A DNA stretch of 9,902 nt from Vibrio sp. 10N.286.49.B1 (lineage in GTDB: Bacteria; Pseudomonadota; Gammaproteobacteria; Enterobacterales; Vibrionaceae): the NCBI RefSeq assembly GCF_002873335.1, contig NZ_MCUW01000071.1:1-9902 (forward strand). Reading direction: 5' to 3'. Below, in pieces: positions 1 to 7,600 of the stretch. The stretch's first letter is position 1. Each line of letters opens with the position of its first letter. A program made the position numbers and the translations under genes. The notes under the pieces are model-generated. The model ran no database searches and had not been told where the DNA came from. It saw nothing but the letters and a program-made list of their open reading frames with translations.

Positions 1-62
1 TTAACTGATCGGCATTAACCCCTGAGGTCGTTTTTTATTGGGCGTCTGAACCAGGCTACTCG
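1..62. other. Non-coding tail downstream of mutS, no gene seen
   Basis: This short segment lies after the mutS stop codon and is cut by the window edge. The plus strand has a T6 run at 31-36, but I see only a very short possible stem before it, so I do not call a terminator. Reading out of mutS on the minus strand there is no U-rich tract, so no intrinsic terminator for mutS is visible. In Vibrio the neighbour on this side is usually rpoS, convergent with mutS; that is background knowledge, and nothing here shows it. Confidence 0.4.
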
Positions 63-2672
63 TTACAGTAACTGCTTTAATCGATACAGAGCTTCCAGCG
101 CTTGTCTTGGGGTGAGCTCATCAGGGTCGATACTAGCCAAGGCCTCTTCAACTTCACTCGGTTCGGGGATCAGGCTGAGTTGATTCGCTATATCAACCTG
201 CGAGGATGAAGGCGTTGGCTTCTGGGCCAGCTGCTCAAGTTGATTCAGTTTTTGACGGGCGTTCTTAATCACGGTTTTAGGGACACCAGCCAGCCCAGCA
301 ACGGCGAGACCATACGATTTGCTTGCGGCACCTTCTTGAACGGCGTGCATGAAAGCGATGGAATCGCCATGCTCGACGGCGTCCAAATGAACGTTGGCTA
401 AGTGTGGCATTTGATTCGGCAGCTCGGTTAACTCAAAATAATGCGTAGCAAACAATGTCATGGCACCGATTTTAGATGCTAACCATTCTGCACTTGCCCA
501 TGCGAGAGATAAGCCATCGTAGGTACTGGTTCCGCGTCCTATTTCATCCATCAACACCAAACTATTGGGCGTGGCGTTGTGAAGAATATTGGCGGTTTCG
601 GTCATCTCAACCATGAATGTTGAGCGTCCAGATGCCAAATCGTCAGATGCCCCTATTCGAGTGAAAATACGATCAATAGAACCAATGTCAGCGCTTTCAG
701 CTGGGACATAAGAACCAATATGGGCAAGTAGGGCAATCAGTGCGGTTTGGCGCATATAAGTGGATTTACCACCCATATTCGGACCCGTGATGATCAGCAT
801 TTGCCGTTCAGCGCTGAGTGAGATCGGATTAGCAATAAACGGGTCGCTCATGACTTGTTCAACAACCGGGTGGCGACCGCCTTGGATATGAAGCCCGACT
901 TTATCGCTAATGGTTGGTCGGCAATAATCGAGGCTTTCAGCTCGTTCCGCTAGATTTTGTAGTACATCGAGCTGAGAAAGTGCAGACGCAAGGTTTTGAA
1001 ACTGCTCTAACTGAGGAAGCAGTAAATCGAACAGGGATTCCCACAGCCTTTTTTCTATCGCGAGTGCTTTTGATTTAGAGCTCAATACCTTATCTTCGTG
1101 CTCTTTTAGTTCAGGAATGATGTAGCGTTCGGCATTTTTTAAGGTTTGGCGACGTACGTAGTGAGGCGGCACTAAATGGCTTTGACCACGGCTGACCTGG
1201 ATGAAAAATCCATGCACGTTGTTGTAGCCAACTTTCAACGTATCGATACCGTGACGTTCACGCTCGTCCAGTTCGAGCTTATCCAAATACGCAGTGGCAC
1301 CGTTGGCCAGGTCGCGCCATTCATCTAATTCAGCATGATAACCATCAGCAATGACGCCACCATCTCGAATAACGACCGGTGGGTTGTCTTTTATTGCCCG
1401 CTCCAATAATTCACATGCCTCATTCATCGGGGCAGAAAATTGCGCGAGTTGCTGTAAGTACGGGTGTGATACTGATTCTAAGCAAGTGGCAAGCTCAGGC
1501 AGTTGTTGTAACGCACTGCGAAGGCGGGCCATGTCTCTAGGTCTTGCGGAGCGTAATGCTAGGCGAGCAAGGATCCGTTCAATATCACCAATATGTTTAA
1601 GGACAGGTGCCAGCTCGCCAAATAGCGTCTCTTCTTTAATTTCAGCAATCGCATCAAGACGATAATTGAGCGTTTTCTGACAGCGCATTGGCTGATGGAT
1701 CCAACGCTTAAGCATACGGCTGCCCATTGCGGTCGCAGTGTGATCAAGCACCTCAGAAAGTGTATTGTCGTAACCACCAGACAGGTTTTGCGTTAGCTCT
1801 AGATTTCGTCGCGTCGCGGCATCTAAAATCACGGATTGTTCTTGGCTGATAAGCGTCAGAGCGCGGATATGAGGCAATGCAGTTCGCTGAGTGTCTTTGA
1901 CGTACTGAATCAAGCAGCCTGCAGCTGAAAGCCCTAAAAGACAGTGTTCTACACCAAAACCAACGAGATCTTTGGTTCCAAATTGCTGATTGAGTTGCTG
2001 GCGAGCGGTGTCAATTTCAAACTCCCAAACTGGGCGGCGGCGATTGCCATTCCGGTTGGCCATGATGTCGACGGGCGAAAAATCTTCTGGAAAGAGCAGT
2101 TCTTTTGGGGCCGTTCGTTGTAACTCCGCAAGCATGGCTTCTTCGGTTTCTGGTTCACAAAGTTGGAATCGACCTGAGGTGATATCCAGCGTCGCGTAAC
2201 CAAATTTACCGTTATGGTGATAGATCGCTGCAATTAGGTTATCAAGACGCTCGGATAGCAACGCCTCGTCAGTCACGGTTCCCGGTGTCACGATACGAAC
2301 AACCCGACGCTCGACTGGGCCCTTGCTGGTGGCAGGATCTCCCACCTGTTCGCAAATAGCAACCGACTCACCTAATTGGACTAACTTGGCTAGGTAACCT
2401 TCTACGGCGTGAAAAGGGACACCAGCCATTGGGATCGGCTCACCAGCCGAAGCACCACGTTTGGTGAGAGAAATTCCGAGCAACTGCGAGGCATTTTTAG
2501 CATCGTCATAAAATAGCTCGTAGAAATCTCCCATGCGGTAAAAAAGCAATATCTCTGGGTTCTCAGCTTTGAGTTTCAGGTATTGCTGCATCATTGGCGT
2601 GTGTTTTTGTTCCGATTTCACTGTGACATCTTTGCTGCTGGTTTCGAGTGTTGCTAGGATACGTGAAACCAT
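63..2672 (-). CDS. mutS: DNA mismatch repair protein MutS
   Basis: MutS binds base mismatches and small insertion/deletion loops as a clamp and recruits MutL in an ATP-dependent way, starting methyl-directed repair. The sequence is collinear with E. coli MutS (853 aa). Seen in the 869-aa reading: the mismatch-reading F-Y-E triad at F50-E52 (F36/E38 of E. coli), the connector and lever/clamp regions (about 130-560), the Walker A loop GPNMGGKST at 630-638, the signature GRSTFMVEM at 682-690, Walker B with D709-E710, the FATHY switch histidine at 741-745, a beta-clamp binding motif QLSLIP at 831-836, and the C-terminal LTPRQALE tetramerisation segment. No key residue is missing. The start is uncertain: the ATG at 2672 adds 14 residues relative to E. 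coli and has no visible Shine-Dalgarno; a GTG at codon 18 (position 2621) would give 852 aa, also with a poor ribosome site. It is divergent from pncC. Confidence 0.97.
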   Translation of the reverse strand: MVSRILATLETSSKDVTVKSEQKHTPMMQQYLKLKAENPEILLFYRMGDFYELFYDDAKNASQLLGISLTKRGASAGEPIPMAGVPFHAVEGYLAKLVQLGESVAICEQVGDPATSKGPVERRVVRIVTPGTVTDEALLSERLDNLIAAIYHHNGKFGYATLDITSGRFQLCEPETEEAMLAELQRTAPKELLFPEDFSPVDIMANRNGNRRRPVWEFEIDTARQQLNQQFGTKDLVGFGVEHCLLGLSAAGCLIQYVKDTQRTALPHIRALTLISQEQSVILDAATRRNLELTQNLSGGYDNTLSEVLDHTATAMGSRMLKRWIHQPMRCQKTLNYRLDAIAEIKEETLFGELAPVLKHIGDIERILARLALRSARPRDMARLRSALQQLPELATCLESVSHPYLQQLAQFSAPMNEACELLERAIKDNPPVVIRDGGVIADGYHAELDEWRDLANGATAYLDKLELDERERHGIDTLKVGYNNVHGFFIQVSRGQSHLVPPHYVRRQTLKNAERYIIPELKEHEDKVLSSKSKALAIEKRLWESLFDLLLPQLEQFQNLASALSQLDVLQNLAERAESLDYCRPTISDKVGLHIQGGRHPVVEQVMSDPFIANPISLSAERQMLIITGPNMGGKSTYMRQTALIALLAHIGSYVPAESADIGSIDRIFTRIGASDDLASGRSTFMVEMTETANILHNATPNSLVLMDEIGRGTSTYDGLSLAWASAEWLASKIGAMTLFATHYFELTELPNQMPHLANVHLDAVEHGDSIAFMHAVQEGAASKSYGLAVAGLAGVPKTVIKNARQKLNQLEQLAQKPTPSSSQVDIANQLSLIPEPSEVEEALASIDPDELTPRQALEALYRLKQLL

Positions 2673-2718
2673 CGTGAGCGGAAAGAGACGATTGCGAGTT
2701 AGAGGTGCATTGAAAGTA

Positions 2719-2726
2719 AGTATACT
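2719..2726. promoter_or_regulatory. Candidate shared -10 palindrome (AGTATACT) between mutS and pncC
   Basis: AGTATACT is its own reverse complement, so TATACT, one base from the TATAAT consensus, reads rightward at 2721-2726 and leftward at 2719-2724. It lies 47 bases from the pncC ATG and 47 bases from the mutS ATG. Neither side has a good -35 hexamer (2-3 matches of 6 at 16-18 bp spacing), and no extended -10 TG is present. The call rests on the -10 match and the divergent geometry only. Confidence 0.35.
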
Positions 2727-2772
2727 ATCGTAAAAGATGGATTGGCTTTAAGCGCGTAGAAGGATTAAGTTT

Positions 2773-3273
2773 ATGCACAACATTCAAGAACTCAGCTTAA
2801 CGCTCGGTATGTTGTTACAAGACAAACAACAAGTATTGGTCACGGCAGAATCTTGTACTGGCGGTGGGGTTGCTACGGCTATTACCGATATTGCTGGCAG
2901 CTCAACGTGGTTTGATCGAGCGTTTGTAACCTACAGTAATGAAGCCAAATTTGAAATGTTAAAGGTGCAGCCTGAAACGTTGTATCGAGAGGGGGCTGTC
3001 AGTGAATCTGTCGTTATTGAAATGGCCGATGGTGCATTGCAATACTCTAATGGTACGTTGAGCGTCGCTGTCAGCGGTATCGCTGGCCCAGGTGGTGGAA
3101 GTGATGATAAGCCCGTTGGGACGGTATGCTTTGCCTGGGCATCGTCACATGGGTGGCGTTTGACACAGACATGTTGTTTTAATGGAGACCGAGCACAAGT
3201 CAGGCAGCAAGCGGTATTACACGCGCTGCTCATCTTGTATCATTCCGTGCTCGAAGGCTCAGCATTGAAATAA
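2773..3273 (+). CDS. pncC: Nicotinamide-nucleotide amidohydrolase PncC (CinA C-terminal family)
   Basis: PncC deamidates nicotinamide mononucleotide to nicotinate mononucleotide in the cytoplasm, returning the by-product of NAD-consuming reactions, mainly DNA ligase, to NAD synthesis. At 166 aa it is the stand-alone CinA C-terminal domain, like E. coli PncC/YgaD (165 aa); the N-terminal molybdopterin-binding-like domain of full CinA is absent, as in that relative. Family motifs seen: TAESCTGG at 24-31, containing the conserved serine region, YSNEAK at 54-59, SGIAGPGGG at 101-109, KPVGTV at 113-118 and GDR at 138-140. The ATG start is supported by AGAAGGA about 8 bases upstream. It sits directly upstream of recA, an order shared with E. 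coli, with no terminator seen between them, so some readthrough into recA is possible. It is sometimes annotated as cinA or as competence/damage-inducible protein, but that name describes the full-length family. Confidence 0.93.
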   Translation: MHNIQELSLTLGMLLQDKQQVLVTAESCTGGGVATAITDIAGSSTWFDRAFVTYSNEAKFEMLKVQPETLYREGAVSESVVIEMADGALQYSNGTLSVAVSGIAGPGGGSDDKPVGTVCFAWASSHGWRLTQTCCFNGDRAQVRQQAVLHALLILYHSVLEGSALK

Positions 3274-3298
3274 ACCGAATAAAAATATCATACAGGTA

Positions 3299-3326
3299 TG
3301 GACACTGTATGAATCAACAGTATAAT
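3299..3326 (+). promoter_or_regulatory. recA promoter (sigma-70)
   Basis: TGGACA at 3299-3304 (5 of 6 to TTGACA) and a perfect TATAAT at 3321-3326 are separated by 16 bp. Transcription would start near 3333, giving a leader of about 90 bases before the recA ATG. The arrangement, with an SOS box filling the spacer, is the same as in the E. coli recA promoter. Confidence 0.9.
3303..3322 (+). promoter_or_regulatory. LexA operator (SOS box) of recA
   Basis: The core CTGT-N8-ACAG is perfect (CTGT at 3305-3308, ACAG at 3317-3320), with an ATGA start to the spacer and a TA flank on the right matching the gammaproteobacterial SOS-box consensus. It fills the space between the -35 and -10 elements, so bound LexA would block RNA polymerase; cleavage of LexA after DNA damage would release recA. 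Confidence 0.93.
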
Positions 3327-3412
3327 AAAACCATATCGCGGTCACTTTTAATACGAGCCGCTCACTTATTTTAAGAATTGCGCATAGCGTGTTATCCCAG
3401 CCGGATAATTGT

Positions 3413-3425
3413 GGAGAAAGTAATG
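3413..3425 (+). promoter_or_regulatory. recA ribosome binding site and start codon
   Basis: GGAG at 3413-3416 lies 6 bases before the ATG at 3423. This site fixes the recA start. An in-frame TTG at 3378 would add 15 residues, but they resemble no RecA N-terminus and have no Shine-Dalgarno. Confidence 0.9.
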
Positions 3426-4463
3426 GACGAGAATAAAAAAAAGGCATTAGCAGCAGCACTAGGTCAGATTGAAAAGCAATTTGGTAAAGGCTCTATCATG
3501 CGTCTTGGTGATAACCGTACGATGGATGTTGAAACTATCTCAACGGGCTCGCTTTCTCTGGATATCGCTCTTGGAGCTGGCGGTTTGCCGATGGGACGTA
3601 TCGTTGAGGTTTACGGCCCTGAATCTTCTGGTAAGACAACGCTAACGCTTGAACTCATTGCGGCTGCGCAACGTGTTGGAAAAACGTGTGCATTTATCGA
3701 TGCCGAGCACGCTCTTGACCCTATCTATGCTAAAAAGCTGGGTGTTGATATTGATGCACTATTGGTTTCTCAACCAGATACGGGTGAGCAAGCGCTTGAA
3801 ATTTGTGATGCTTTAGCACGCTCCGGTGCGATTGACGTTATGGTTATTGACTCCGTGGCAGCGTTGACGCCAAAAGCTGAGATCGAAGGTGAAATGGGCG
3901 ACAGCCACATGGGCCTTCAAGCGCGTATGCTTTCTCAAGCAATGCGTAAGCTAACCGGTAACCTTAAACAGTCAAATTGTATGTGTATCTTCATTAACCA
4001 AATTCGTATGAAAATTGGTGTGATGTTTGGTAACCCAGAGACGACGACAGGTGGTAATGCACTGAAATTCTACGCGTCGGTACGTTTAGATATTCGTCGT
4101 ACAGGTTCTATCAAAGAAGGCGATGAAATCGTAGGTAATGAAACACGTATCAAGGTTGTTAAGAACAAGATTGCTGCACCATTTAAACAAGCTGAGACTC
4201 AAATCTTATACGGCAAAGGATTTAACCGTGAAGGTGAGCTGATTGATTTGGGCGTGAAGAACAAACTCGTAGAAAAAGCGGGTGCATGGTATAGCTACAA
4301 TGGTGACAAGATTGGTCAAGGTAAAGCAAACGCGGGTAAATACCTACGTGAGCACCCAGAAGCTGCATTGGCTATTGACACGAAGCTACGTGAAATGCTG
4401 TTAACACCAGCAGTACCAGAAGAACCAACAGCGGGCGAAGAGCCAGTTGAAGAAGAGTTTTAA
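3423..4463 (+). CDS. recA: Recombinase RecA
   Basis: RecA forms ATP-dependent filaments on single-stranded DNA, performs homology search and strand exchange, and as a filament stimulates self-cleavage of LexA to switch on the SOS response. The 346-aa product starts [13 protein letters not shown] and follows E. coli RecA (353 aa) with a one-residue offset. Seen: Walker A GPESSGKT at 65-72, the catalytic glutamate in [10 protein letters not shown] (E95), Walker B ending in D143, the DNA-binding loops L1 (about 155-168) and L2 (about 194-209, after the NQIRMKIG switch), and an acidic C-terminal tail ending PVEEEF that in relatives moderates DNA binding. It has its own LexA-controlled promoter and is closed by a strong terminator, so it is mainly a single-gene unit. 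Arginine is encoded largely by CGT, the usage expected of a highly expressed gene. The usual downstream modulator gene recX is not present. Confidence 0.99.
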   Translation: MDENKKKALAAALGQIEKQFGKGSIMRLGDNRTMDVETISTGSLSLDIALGAGGLPMGRIVEVYGPESSGKTTLTLELIAAAQRVGKTCAFIDAEHALDPIYAKKLGVDIDALLVSQPDTGEQALEICDALARSGAIDVMVIDSVAALTPKAEIEGEMGDSHMGLQARMLSQAMRKLTGNLKQSNCMCIFINQIRMKIGVMFGNPETTTGGNALKFYASVRLDIRRTGSIKEGDEIVGNETRIKVVKNKIAAPFKQAETQILYGKGFNREGELIDLGVKNKLVEKAGAWYSYNGDKIGQGKANAGKYLREHPEAALAIDTKLREMLLTPAVPEEPTAGEEPVEEEF

Positions 4464-4480
4464 CCTCAACTTTTATTAAC

Positions 4481-4512
4481 AAAGCCTCGCATTGCGGGGC
4501 TTTGTTGTTTTG
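4481..4512 (+). terminator. Intrinsic terminator of recA
   Basis: A 10-bp stem (AAAGCCTCGC at 4481-4490 with GCGGGGCTTT at 4494-4503, one T-G wobble) closes a 3-base ATT loop and runs into GTTGTTTTG. It lies 17 bases after the recA stop. Confidence 0.9.
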
Positions 4513-4775
4513 TCGCCTTTGGCTTTTATCGATTACCCTACCGATTCCCTCATTCATTTTAGCGCGCTTTCAAGTCTGCCTTTCGAATTGACCACAATCG
4601 TTCTTGTTTAAACACTGTTAAAGCTTGTGTCAGCATACATCACGTTTGTGAGCAAGTTTGTCCGAAGAAATCGCTTTGTTTCTGGCCTTTTTTATGAGAA
4701 GACTAGGCGAATCCTTATTCATGGGGTTACAATATGTCCCCAAAATCTAACTCGAATTATTTCAGGAAAAGCTGC
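4513..4775 (+). other. recA-alaS spacer and alaS leader, no gene; recX absent
   Basis: No open frame here resembles RecX or any other protein. Contents noted: a GTTTAAAC palindrome at 4606-4613; a weak hairpin at 4662-4685 (AGAAA with TTTCT, extended by CC/GG across a 2-base bulge) followed by CC and T6 at 4688-4693, which could be a weak terminator or attenuator; and a -10-like TACAAT at 4728-4733 without a convincing -35. A promoter for alaS is expected because the recA terminator lies upstream, but I cannot place it firmly. Confidence 0.6.
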
Positions 4776-4778
4776 ATG
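4764..4778 (+). promoter_or_regulatory. alaS ribosome binding site and start codon
   Basis: AGGA at 4764-4767 lies 8 bases before the ATG at 4776. This supports a start at MYMSTDEVR rather than the in-frame ATG at 4734, whose extra 14 residues look unlike any AlaS N-terminus. A second ATG two codons on (4782) cannot be excluded. Confidence 0.85.
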
Positions 4779-7361
4779 TACATGAGCACAGATGAGGTTC
4801 GCAACGCGTTCCTTAAGTTCTTTGAGAGCAAAGGGCACCAAATCGTAGAAAGTTCATCATTGGTTCCTCACAATGACCCAACGTTGCTTTTCACTAACGC
4901 CGGAATGAACCAGTTTAAAGACTGCTTCTTAGGCTCTGAGAAACGCAGCTACACACGTGCAACCACATCACAACGCTGTGTACGTGCTGGTGGTAAACAC
5001 AACGATCTTGAGAACGTTGGCTTTACTGCTCGTCACCATACTTTCTTCGAAATGCTGGGTAACTTCAGTTTTGGTGATTACTTCAAAGACGATGCGATTG
5101 GTTTTGCCTGGGAATTCCTGACTGAAACACTAAAATTGCCAAAAGAGCGCTTACTCGTCACGATTTACGAGACTGATGACGAAGCGTTTGAAATTTGGAA
5201 TAAGAAAATTGGTATACCTGCCGATCGTATTGTTCGTATTGGTGACAAAAAAGGTGGTAAAGCGTTCGAGTCAGATAACTTCTGGCAGATGGGCGATACA
5301 GGACCATGTGGCCCTTGTACTGAAATTTTCTATGATCACGGTGAGCACATTTGGGGCGGACGCCCGGGGACACCTGAAGAAGACGGTGACCGTTTTATTG
5401 AGATCTGGAATAACGTATTTATGCAGTTTAACCGTCATGCTGACGGGACGATGGAGCCGCTACCGAAGCCATCCGTCGATACTGGCATGGGTATTGAGCG
5501 TATCTCTGCGATTATGCAAGGCGTTCATTCAAACTATGAAATTGATGTTTTCCAAACATTGATTAAAGATGCGGCTGAGACGATTGGCTACGAAGACCTA
5601 TCTAACCAGTCTTTGCGTGTTATTGCTGACCACATTCGTTCATGTTCATTCCTAATTGTTGATGGTGTTATGCCATCAAATGAAGGCCGTGGCTATGTAT
5701 TGCGTCGCATTATCCGTCGTGCGGTTCGTCATGGTAACAAGCTAGGCGCGCAGGGTGCATTTTTCTACAAGTTGGTCGGTACATTGGCAACGGTCATGGG
5801 TACCGCTGGCGAAGAGCTCAAAAAGCAACAAGCACTTGTTGAAAAAGTATTGCGCATTGAAGAAGAGAACTTTAGTCGCACGCTCGAGCGTGGCATGGTT
5901 ATTCTAAACGACGCATTAGATGCATTAGGCGAAGAAAGAACCCTCGATGGCGAAACGGTATTCAAGCTATATGATACCTACGGCTTCCCAGCTGATTTAA
6001 CCAATGATGTTGCTCGTGAGAGAGAATTTGCGATTGATGAGGAAGGTTTTGAGAAAGCGATGGAAGCGCAGCGTCAACGTGCCCGTGAAGCGGGACAGTT
6101 TGGTACTGACTACAATGCAACCATCAAAGTCGATACTCATACTGATTTCTGTGGTTACACCGCAACTCAAGGCTTAAGCTCGATTGCTTCATTGTTTGTT
6201 GAAGGCAACGAGGTAGAAACACTGTCGGCTGGTGATAGCGCGATTGTTATTCTTGAAGAGACCCCATTTTATGCCGAATCAGGTGGTCAATGTGGTGACG
6301 CTGGTATTTTAAAAACATCGACAGGGGTGTTTAACGTTAAAGACACCCAGAAGCTGGGTAATGCGATTGCACACCACGGTGAGTTGGTTGAAGGTGTACT
6401 CGCTAAAGGCGATGACGTAGAAGCTATCGTTGATGCGTCGCGTCGCGAAGCGATTACATTGAATCACTCGGCAACTCACTTACTACATGCAGCACTGCGC
6501 CAAGTACTAGGTGAGCATGTTGCTCAGAAAGGGTCTTTAGTTAAAGCAGATAGCTTACGCTTTGACTTTTCTCATCTTGAAGCAATGACAAAAGATGAAA
6601 TTAAGGCGGTCGAACGTCTGGTTAATGCACAAGTTCGTACGAACCACAGCATTGATACTGAAGTCATGGATATTGAATCAGCGAAAAAGAAAGGTGCCAT
6701 GGCACTGTTCGGTGAGAAATATGATGATGAGGTTCGCGTATTAACAATGGGTGAGTTCTCGACAGAGTTGTGTGGTGGTATCCACGCTCGTAATACTGGC
6801 GATATCGGTTTATTCAAGATCACCTCAGAAGGCGGGATTGCCGCTGGCATCCGTCGTATTGAAGCGGTTACCGGTGAAATGGCTCTCGATGCGCTGGAAG
6901 CTCAACAACATGCTTTTGAAGATAAGTTGGCTGAGTCTGTGCAAAAATCTAAGACTCTAGAAAAAGAGATTCAACAGCTGAAAGACAAGATGGCTGCTGC
7001 AGAAAGCGCAAACATCATGGGTAAAGTTGAAGATATCGCTGGGACCAAGGTGCTTGTTGCTGCAATTGAAGGCGCAGATAACAAGAACCTACGCACAATG
7101 GTAGATAATGCAAAAAACCAAGTAGGTAGCGGTATTATCTTAATTGCCAACGTAGCGGATGGAAAAGTTGGCCTCATTGCTGGCGTAACCAAAGATCTTA
7201 TCGGTAAAGTTAAAGCGGGTGATCTTGTTAAAATGGTTGCTGAGCAGATTGGTGGTAAGGGTGGTGGTCGCCCTGACATGGCACAAGCTGGCGGTACGGA
7301 TGTTGAGGCGTTGCCTGACGCACTCCAGTCTATTCGTGGTTGGTTAGAAGAACGTTTGTAG
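4776..7361 (+). CDS. alaS: Alanine--tRNA ligase AlaS
   Basis: AlaS charges tRNA-Ala with alanine and hydrolyses mischarged Ser- and Gly-tRNA-Ala. The 861-aa product has the full bacterial layout. The class II catalytic core is at about 1-250 ([23 protein letters not shown] and GMGIER segments), followed by the tRNA-recognition helical region to about 440. The editing domain carries its zinc site, HSATH (H564, H568) and ELCGGIH (C666, H670); with this start the numbering equals that of the E. coli editing residues. A coiled-coil stretch at about 703-741 and the C-Ala domain, with the glycine-rich [15 protein letters not shown] at 826-840, follow. No key residue is missing. CGT-rich arginine codons suggest high expression. 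It lies between recA and the aspartokinase gene; in relatives recX would lie in between. E. coli AlaS represses its own transcription; the sequence here does not show whether this one does. Confidence 0.98.
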   Translation: MYMSTDEVRNAFLKFFESKGHQIVESSSLVPHNDPTLLFTNAGMNQFKDCFLGSEKRSYTRATTSQRCVRAGGKHNDLENVGFTARHHTFFEMLGNFSFGDYFKDDAIGFAWEFLTETLKLPKERLLVTIYETDDEAFEIWNKKIGIPADRIVRIGDKKGGKAFESDNFWQMGDTGPCGPCTEIFYDHGEHIWGGRPGTPEEDGDRFIEIWNNVFMQFNRHADGTMEPLPKPSVDTGMGIERISAIMQGVHSNYEIDVFQTLIKDAAETIGYEDLSNQSLRVIADHIRSCSFLIVDGVMPSNEGRGYVLRRIIRRAVRHGNKLGAQGAFFYKLVGTLATVMGTAGEELKKQQALVEKVLRIEEENFSRTLERGMVILNDALDALGEERTLDGETVFKLYDTYGFPADLTNDVAREREFAIDEEGFEKAMEAQRQRAREAGQFGTDYNATIKVDTHTDFCGYTATQGLSSIASLFVEGNEVETLSAGDSAIVILEETPFYAESGGQCGDAGILKTSTGVFNVKDTQKLGNAIAHHGELVEGVLAKGDDVEAIVDASRREAITLNHSATHLLHAALRQVLGEHVAQKGSLVKADSLRFDFSHLEAMTKDEIKAVERLVNAQVRTNHSIDTEVMDIESAKKKGAMALFGEKYDDEVRVLTMGEFSTELCGGIHARNTGDIGLFKITSEGGIAAGIRRIEAVTGEMALDALEAQQHAFEDKLAESVQKSKTLEKEIQQLKDKMAAAESANIMGKVEDIAGTKVLVAAIEGADNKNLRTMVDNAKNQVGSGIILIANVADGKVGLIAGVTKDLIGKVKAGDLVKMVAEQIGGKGGGRPDMAQAGGTDVEALPDALQSIRGWLEERL

Positions 7362-7377
7362 CGATCTCATAACATGA

Positions 7378-7417
7378 TAACAATGCCCAATTAACGGTGG
7401 TTAATTGGGCATTGTTA
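7378..7417 (+). repeat. 18-bp perfect hairpin downstream of alaS, no U-tract
   Basis: Bases 7378-7395 and 7400-7417 are perfect reverse complements around a GGTG loop; the stem contains AATGCCCAATTAAC. It starts 16 bases after the alaS stop, where a terminator is expected. No T-run follows on the plus strand, and none follows on the minus strand either, so it is not a standard intrinsic terminator. It may protect the 3' end of alaS mRNA, act with Rho, or bind a protein as DNA. Confidence 0.75.
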
Positions 7418-7496
7418 CGTCTAGGTATGAATAAAAAAGGCATGTGGGTATTACGGATTAATGCCGTCATATTAACGTGTGATTGATTTTTGGTGT

Positions 7497-7558
7497 TGCC
7501 TTGAGGTTGATGAGGCATCTCGGATTAAATCACGACCTCTCTACGGTCGTATTTTGAT
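7497..7558 (+). promoter_or_regulatory. Structured leader of the aspartokinase gene, possible attenuator
   Basis: Two hairpins are visible: TGCCT 7497-7501 with AGGCA 7513-7517, and ACGACC 7532-7537 with GGTCGT 7545-7550, the second followed by ATTTTGAT. GAGGT at 7503-7507 is also complementary to ACCTC at 7535-7539, a pairing that excludes the second hairpin. This is the layout of a switch between two folds, but the T-run is short and no promoter is firmly placed upstream. The conserved core of the lysine riboswitch that controls E. coli lysC is not recognisable. Confidence 0.3.
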
Positions 7559-7584
7559 AAAGGGCACTTGATTGTTGTCTTGGG

Positions 7585-7600
7585 AAGGTGGAAACCGGTG
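7585..7600 (+). promoter_or_regulatory. Aspartokinase ribosome binding site and GTG start
   Basis: AAGGTGG at 7585-7591 is followed after 6 bases by GTG at 7598. It decides the start: the longer in-frame TTG at 7568 would place this ribosome site inside the gene and add ten residues before the family's usual MKKPLIVQKFGGTS beginning. Confidence 0.85.

Noticed and set aside
1..40. Terminator of a gene left of the window (T6 at 31-36)
   Set aside because: Only a 3-4 bp stem with poor pairing can be drawn before the T-run, and the upstream sequence is cut off.
1351..1665. Plus-strand open frame antisense to mutS
   Set aside because: It is a shadow of the strongly conserved mutS frame, with a serine/arginine/cysteine-rich composition and no ribosome site or family resemblance.
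3378..3422. Longer RecA start at TTG 3378
   Set aside because: The 15 extra residues match no RecA N-terminus, and the GGAG site points to the ATG at 3423.
4734..4775. Longer AlaS start at ATG 4734
   Set aside because: No ribosome site, residues unlike AlaS, and AGGA is well placed for 4776; editing residues then number as in E. coli.
6971..7279. Minus-strand open frame antisense to the alaS 3' part
   Set aside because: It is a shadow of the conserved C-terminal alaS sequence; its proline/serine-rich reading resembles no protein family.
7427..7486. 19-codon reading frame (MNKKGMWVL...) as a leader peptide for the aspartokinase gene
   Set aside because: AGG lies only about 1 base before the ATG, too close to work as a ribosome site, and there is no run of lysine, threonine or methionine codons as in known leader peptides.
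7568..7597. Longer aspartokinase start at TTG 7568
   Set aside because: The strong AAGGTGG site lies inside that extension and serves the GTG at 7598.
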